Source of the DNA: Bacteroidales bacterium
GTDB taxonomy: Bacteria > Bacteroidota > Bacteroidia > Bacteroidales > P3
Length of the DNA: 64,000 nt
Reading direction: 5' to 3'
NCBI GenBank assembly: GCA_017480245.1
Contig: JAFVBA010000022.1
Coordinates: 1-64,000 of the forward strand
Positions 60,908 to 64,000 of the stretch are shown one piece after another. Under the pieces are notes generated by a model, which was given only the letters and a program-made list of their open reading frames with translations, was not told the origin of the DNA and made no database searches. Both the position numbers and the translations under genes were made by a program. The stretch's first letter is position 1. Every line of letters starts with the position of its first letter.

Positions 60908-61032
60908 AAAATTTTAATAATAAAAACAGTATGCGCAGATAATATAACAGTAAATAGAGTAACGGTGAATGTGAAAAGTGCAGAAAAAATAAAAAAGTTA
61001 AGTGAAAATTTCCTCAATCCGTATAATTTCAT

Positions 61033-61040
61033 TATTTTTG
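61033..61040 (+). promoter_or_regulatory. -7 box of rnfA
   Basis: TATTTTTG matches TAnnTTTG, 51 bases upstream of the ATG at 61091. No clear -33 element. Confidence 0.45.
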
Positions 61041-61090
61041 CACTTTGAAATTAAACAAAAGACAGAAACAAATAAAACAAATAAAGAGAT

Positions 61091-61669
61091 ATGGAATATT
61101 TAAAGCTATTTGTATTCGCAGTATTCGTAAGCAACGTAGTGTTGTCTCAGTTCTTGGGAATATGTCCTTTCCTTGGAGTATCAACTAAAGTAAGTACTGC
61201 TTCAGGTATGGGTATGGCGGTAGTATTTGTTATGGTTATCGCAACCTTAGTTACATTCCTTATTCAACATTGTATATTAGACCCGTTGGGATTGGGATTC
61301 TTGCAGACGATTATGTTCATTCTTGTTATAGCAGCCCTTGTCCAAATGGTAGAAATTATATTAAAGAAAATAAGTCCGTCATTGTATCAGGCATTGGGAG
61401 TATTTCTTCCTTTGATTACTACAAACTGTGCAGTGTTGGGAGTTGCTATCTTGGTTATTCAAAAAGATTTCAATTTGTTGCAAGGACTTGTTTATTCCGT
61501 TTCAATTGCCATTGGTTTTACTTTGGCTCTTGTTCTTTTCGCAGGAATACGCGAACATTTGGATTTAGTAGGTGTTCCTAAGGGAGTTAAAGGTACGCCG
61601 ATAGCATTAATATCCGCAGGAATCTTGGCAATGGCTTTCATGGGTTTTGCAGGACTTGTAAAAATCTAA
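61091..61669 (+). CDS. rnfA: Electron transport complex subunit RnfA
   Basis: A 192-residue protein with six membrane helices, a subunit of the Rnf complex, which couples ferredoxin oxidation and NAD reduction to ion export. Family marks are FVFAVFVSNVVLSQFLGICP, FLGVSTKVSTASGMGMAVVF, LGVFLPLITTNCAVLGVAIL and the end LAMAFMGFAGLVKI. The Cys in LGICPF and TTNCAVLG fits the iron-sulfur site shared by RnfA and RnfE. In other Bacteroidota rnfA closes an rnfBCDGEA operon; none of the other subunits is near here. An NqrE identity is less likely from the residues around the motifs. Confidence 0.85.
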   Translation: MEYLKLFVFAVFVSNVVLSQFLGICPFLGVSTKVSTASGMGMAVVFVMVIATLVTFLIQHCILDPLGLGFLQTIMFILVIAALVQMVEIILKKISPSLYQALGVFLPLITTNCAVLGVAILVIQKDFNLLQGLVYSVSIAIGFTLALVLFAGIREHLDLVGVPKGVKGTPIALISAGILAMAFMGFAGLVKI

Positions 61670-61720
61670 ACGGGAAACAATAATTTCTTAACAATAACCC
61701 TTAAAACCTAAACTAATCTT

Positions 61721-62083
61721 ATGACAAATAAAGACGCAAACAAGCAGTTGGTTAAAGGCTTGAAGGAGAAGAAAAGAAAACCGTCTTGGTTTGCACGTTA
61801 CAGCCGTAGAAAATTAGTTGATAAACTTGTTGCGGCATTAAAAGAAGAAAAGGTAATTAAAGCATACGCTCACCAGGAATTCGTTTCCGCAGTAGAGAAA
61901 AAGCCTCAAACTATCGTTATTTACGCAGAATTTCCTAAAAACAGCGAAGACGGTATAGCCAATAGTGTAGATGGCAGAATGGATGCAAGATTTGCTAAAC
62001 AGAAAGTAAATATAATTGACGTAAAAACATTATTGCCTGCCATAAAAGAATCTATCTTTAAAGAATTAACGCAAATCCTTTAA
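61721..62083 (+). CDS. Hypothetical basic protein
   Basis: A 120-residue protein, 51 bases after rnfA. The N-terminal part is strongly basic (KGLKEKKRKPSWFARYSRRK), then a compact alpha/beta stretch: LVDKLVAALKEEKVIKAYAH, KPQTIVIYAEFPKNSEDGIA, SVDGRMDARFAKQKVNIIDV, and a final helix (LLPAIKESIFKELTQIL). No signal peptide or membrane segment. The strand-turn arrangement might fit a small nucleotidyltransferase-like or nuclease-like fold, but no catalytic motif is clear and I assign none. A terminator follows at 62099. Confidence 0.6.
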   Translation: MTNKDANKQLVKGLKEKKRKPSWFARYSRRKLVDKLVAALKEEKVIKAYAHQEFVSAVEKKPQTIVIYAEFPKNSEDGIANSVDGRMDARFAKQKVNIIDVKTLLPAIKESIFKELTQIL

Positions 62084-62098
62084 ATTATATAAAGTAAA

Positions 62099-62139
62099 GC
62101 ATGCAGTATGTGGATTTTCTGCATACGCATGCCTTGTTT
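62099..62139 (+). terminator. Terminator after the hypothetical basic protein
   Basis: GCATGCAGTATG (62099-62110) pairs with CATACGCATGC (62122-62132) with one bulged base, followed by a T-rich run. Confidence 0.65.
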
Positions 62140-62179
62140 TTTACAGCAGAGATTAGTTTATAATACCATTAAATCAAAA

Positions 62180-62932
62180 ATGAAAATAACGGTTGTTATC
62201 AATACTTACAACGCTTCGCAATATTTGGAAGAAGTATTGCAAAGCGTGAGCGGTTTTGATGAAATCGTTGTTTGCGATATGGAGTCTACGGATTCAACTC
62301 TTGACATTGCAAGGAAATACGGTTGCAAGATTGTAACTTTTGAAAGAAAGAATTTCCGTATTGTAGAACCTGCGAGAAACTTTGCCGTGCAGAGTGCATC
62401 AAATCCTTATGTGCTTGTAGTGGATGCAGACGAGATTGTAACCAAAGAGTTGAAAGAATATTTGTATAAATGTGTGCAGGAAAGTAATTGCCCTCAGGGT
62501 TTGATGATTCCGCGAAGAAATCAATTTATGGGTCATTATATGGGCGGTTCTTTAGGAGATTGGCAGCTGAGGTTCTTTACCAAAGAAGGGACTTATTGGC
62601 CTGAAACAATACATTCAGTTCCGAAGATTCAGGGAAGAGTAGAGAAGATTCCTTCTTCGGTTCATAATGCATTGCTGATTCATTTGGATAAAGAGAATTT
62701 GCATAACAGATTGGAGAAGCTTAACCGCTATACTGATTTTGAAGTAGAAAAGAAATCCAAACGTAACTACACGGCATTCGCTCTGTTTTACCGTCCGATG
62801 TGGAGTTTCATTAAATCATATTTTCTTCAAGGCGGAATAAGATATGGCGTAAGAGGATTTATAAAAGCAAAATATGATGCCTCGTATCAATTCTTTACGG
62901 TAGCCAAATCCATAGAAAAACGCTTGAAATAA
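62180..62932 (+). CDS. Glycosyltransferase family 2, WaaE/KdtX-like
   Basis: A 250-residue GT-A enzyme. The nucleotide-sugar-binding part reads ITVVINTYNASQYLEEVLQS, then DEIVVCDMESTDSTLDIARK and the D-x-D-like VLVVDADEIVTKELK; the acceptor half has GGSLGDWQLRFFTKEGTYWP. The pattern is that of the WaaE/KdtX group that adds a hexose to the LPS core in other bacteria. The frame opens at 62108, but the ATG at 62180 (MKITVVINTYN) gives the usual start. It overlaps the O-antigen ligase tail to tail by 46 bases; both may act on the same glycan. Confidence 0.85.
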   Translation: MKITVVINTYNASQYLEEVLQSVSGFDEIVVCDMESTDSTLDIARKYGCKIVTFERKNFRIVEPARNFAVQSASNPYVLVVDADEIVTKELKEYLYKCVQESNCPQGLMIPRRNQFMGHYMGGSLGDWQLRFFTKEGTYWPETIHSVPKIQGRVEKIPSSVHNALLIHLDKENLHNRLEKLNRYTDFEVEKKSKRNYTAFALFYRPMWSFIKSYFLQGGIRYGVRGFIKAKYDASYQFFTVAKSIEKRLK

Positions 62933-64000
62933 GCAAACATACTCATCAATGCCGAAATAAAGGTCATACCTTCAAAACTTTCAAAACTGCTTTCGGCAAA
63001 CATCCAACAGAGTGCAATAATAAAGAAAGCAACAAAGTATTTGTTTTTGAACAATTGTAACCTTATCGGAAGATAAAGTATATAGAATAGCATAACTGCA
63101 AGTCCCAACAAACCGAATGCCGCCATTATGTAAATAAATTGATTGTGCGGATTGCAGCCTGTGGTACATAATTCGGGATGTTCGTCAATTACGGGAGCGA
63201 CAAGACAATCCCTTGTATCGCCAGTGCCGCATCCGATGATAAGGTGTTGTTTTATTATGTTGATTGCATTCTTTGACCAAAAATAGCGTTGAATTATCGA
63301 CATATCTTCCACTTCCGAAGTCCGCATATAGCGCTCAAATTCGTAGAAAGTTTGATATAAGCGCGGTTTTAAGGAGAATCGCTCGGTATAAACGACATTT
63401 GAATATCCTTTTTTAATGTTTTGAATGTCTTTTTCTGTGAGTTCGGCAATTCCCGAGGCGTCTTTACGCAATCCTTTAGAGGTAAGATAACGGTAAATGA
63501 CGCTTTTGTAACGGTAATTGTCTATGCCGTATTTTCCTTCGCAATAATCGGTAGTTTTTGTTCCCGTCCTTTGTAACCAAGATGAGTCAATCTCCTTCGG
63601 ACAGCAGTATTTATTTACGTAATATCCGTTTTCAATTGCTTTATTGTTGAAATGGATGTAATCATTGCCCAACGCCGTCTTTTCTTTCTCGGAAAAAGCA
63701 AATTCTTCTTTAGGTGTGAAATAATTATCCCATTGTTTGTAAATCCAATATGCCCCCGAAATAACGACAAGTACCGACAAAATTATTACGATAAGCGAAT
63801 AGGTTTTGTTCTTTCGTCTTAAGATAATAATAACTGCCGATAAAAATAAAATAAGCAGCGATATTATTCCGCTAATCAGCGATGCCACGAAAAGATAACC
63901 TACAAACAATACACACAAGGGTACAAGATATTTGCGTAAATGTTTATTTCTGTATGCCGTTATCACCATTACGGAAAGTGAAAAACAGATATGAAACGCA
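62887..64000 (-). CDS. O-antigen ligase family protein, partial (5' end outside the window)
   Basis: The C-terminal 370 or so residues of a Wzy/WaaL-type polymerase or ligase. Visible are about five membrane helices (YLVPLCVLFVGYLFVASLIS, IISLLILFLSAVIIILRRKN, LIVIILSVLVVISGAYWIYK and two near the C-terminus), a large periplasmic loop, and the Wzy_C landmark LIIGCGTGDTRDCLVAP followed by GCNPHNQFIYIMAAFGLLG. The frame stays open from the ATG at 63969 up to the window edge, so the true start is likely outside. Such proteins join O-antigen or other glycans to lipid A core. A close relative could be a protein O-oligosaccharyltransferase. Confidence 0.83.
   Translation of the reverse strand, partial: AFHICFSLSVMVITAYRNKHLRKYLVPLCVLFVGYLFVASLISGIISLLILFLSAVIIILRRKNKTYSLIVIILSVLVVISGAYWIYKQWDNYFTPKEEFAFSEKEKTALGNDYIHFNNKAIENGYYVNKYCCPKEIDSSWLQRTGTKTTDYCEGKYGIDNYRYKSVIYRYLTSKGLRKDASGIAELTEKDIQNIKKGYSNVVYTERFSLKPRLYQTFYEFERYMRTSEVEDMSIIQRYFWSKNAINIIKQHLIIGCGTGDTRDCLVAPVIDEHPELCTTGCNPHNQFIYIMAAFGLLGLAVMLFYILYLPIRLQLFKNKYFVAFFIIALCWMFAESSFESFEGMTFISALMSMFAYFKRFSMDLATVKN

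Overview
The window is AT-rich chromosomal DNA from an anaerobic member of the Bacteroidota, most likely a Bacteroidales relative. The evidence is five proteins ending in type A type IX secretion (T9SS) sorting domains with a (Y/F)PNP motif, a Bacteroidota-style LptD and LptE, an HU-related DNA-binding protein, a DUF2723 membrane protein, many SPII lipoproteins with acidic residues after the lipobox Cys, and TAnnTTTG -7 promoter boxes before many operons. RnfA, butyrate kinase and polyferredoxins fit anaerobic energy metabolism. No rRNA, tRNA, phage, insertion sequence with transposase, or CRISPR array was found.

Layout. 1-6250: a large outer-membrane barrel protein, two probable surface lipoproteins, a small membrane protein and a frameshifted barrel gene. 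6600-8543: two T9SS cargo proteins. 8931-14483: envelope genes (HAD phosphatase, LptD, and divergently an amidase and an MCE/MlaD protein). 14572-18796: a minus-strand operon joining tatA, tatC, a membrane polyferredoxin, a 57-residue membrane protein and a Tat-signal 4Fe-4S aldo/keto reductase. 18888-22774: AraC-type regulator, orphan exosortase, divergent serpin-like lipoprotein, recX and a small lipoprotein. 22857-24976: cyclophilin, pheS, folB. 25079-33890: a beta-propeller-like protein, an exbB-exbD-tonB operon led by a T9SS protein, then a radical SAM - formyltetrahydrofolate cyclo-ligase - lnt operon. 33996-40880: Gly-rich lipoprotein, unknown exported protein, YfcC-type transporter, HU-like protein, kdsD, recQ. 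40942-47191: T9SS protein, lptE, a four-helix-bundle gene between inverted repeats, DUF2723 protein, purM. 47480-53701: a 2073-residue modular T9SS protein. 53897-64000: DUF58 protein, thioredoxin, butyrate kinase, TonB receptor, LytTR two-component pair, rnfA, an unknown protein, a glycosyltransferase, and an O-antigen ligase cut by the window edge.

The most unusual content is between the genes. (1) Four intergenic loci carry the same design: three A-tract/core/T-tract units at a fixed 22-23 nt period with a core that differs between loci. Three of them are also enclosed by GC-rich inverted arms. (2) An 86-bp inverted-repeat element occurs twice at about 92% identity; one copy supplies the likely start codon and signal-peptide n-region of lptE. 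(3) A 32-bp repeat flanks the four-helix-bundle gene in inverted orientation, forms a palindrome between tatA and tatC, lies inside the transporter gene, and supplies the first codons of the DUF2723 gene. Envelope biogenesis (LptD, LptE, Lnt, KdsD, O-antigen ligase, glycosyltransferase, TonB system, Tat, T9SS cargo) is the main functional theme of the genes.
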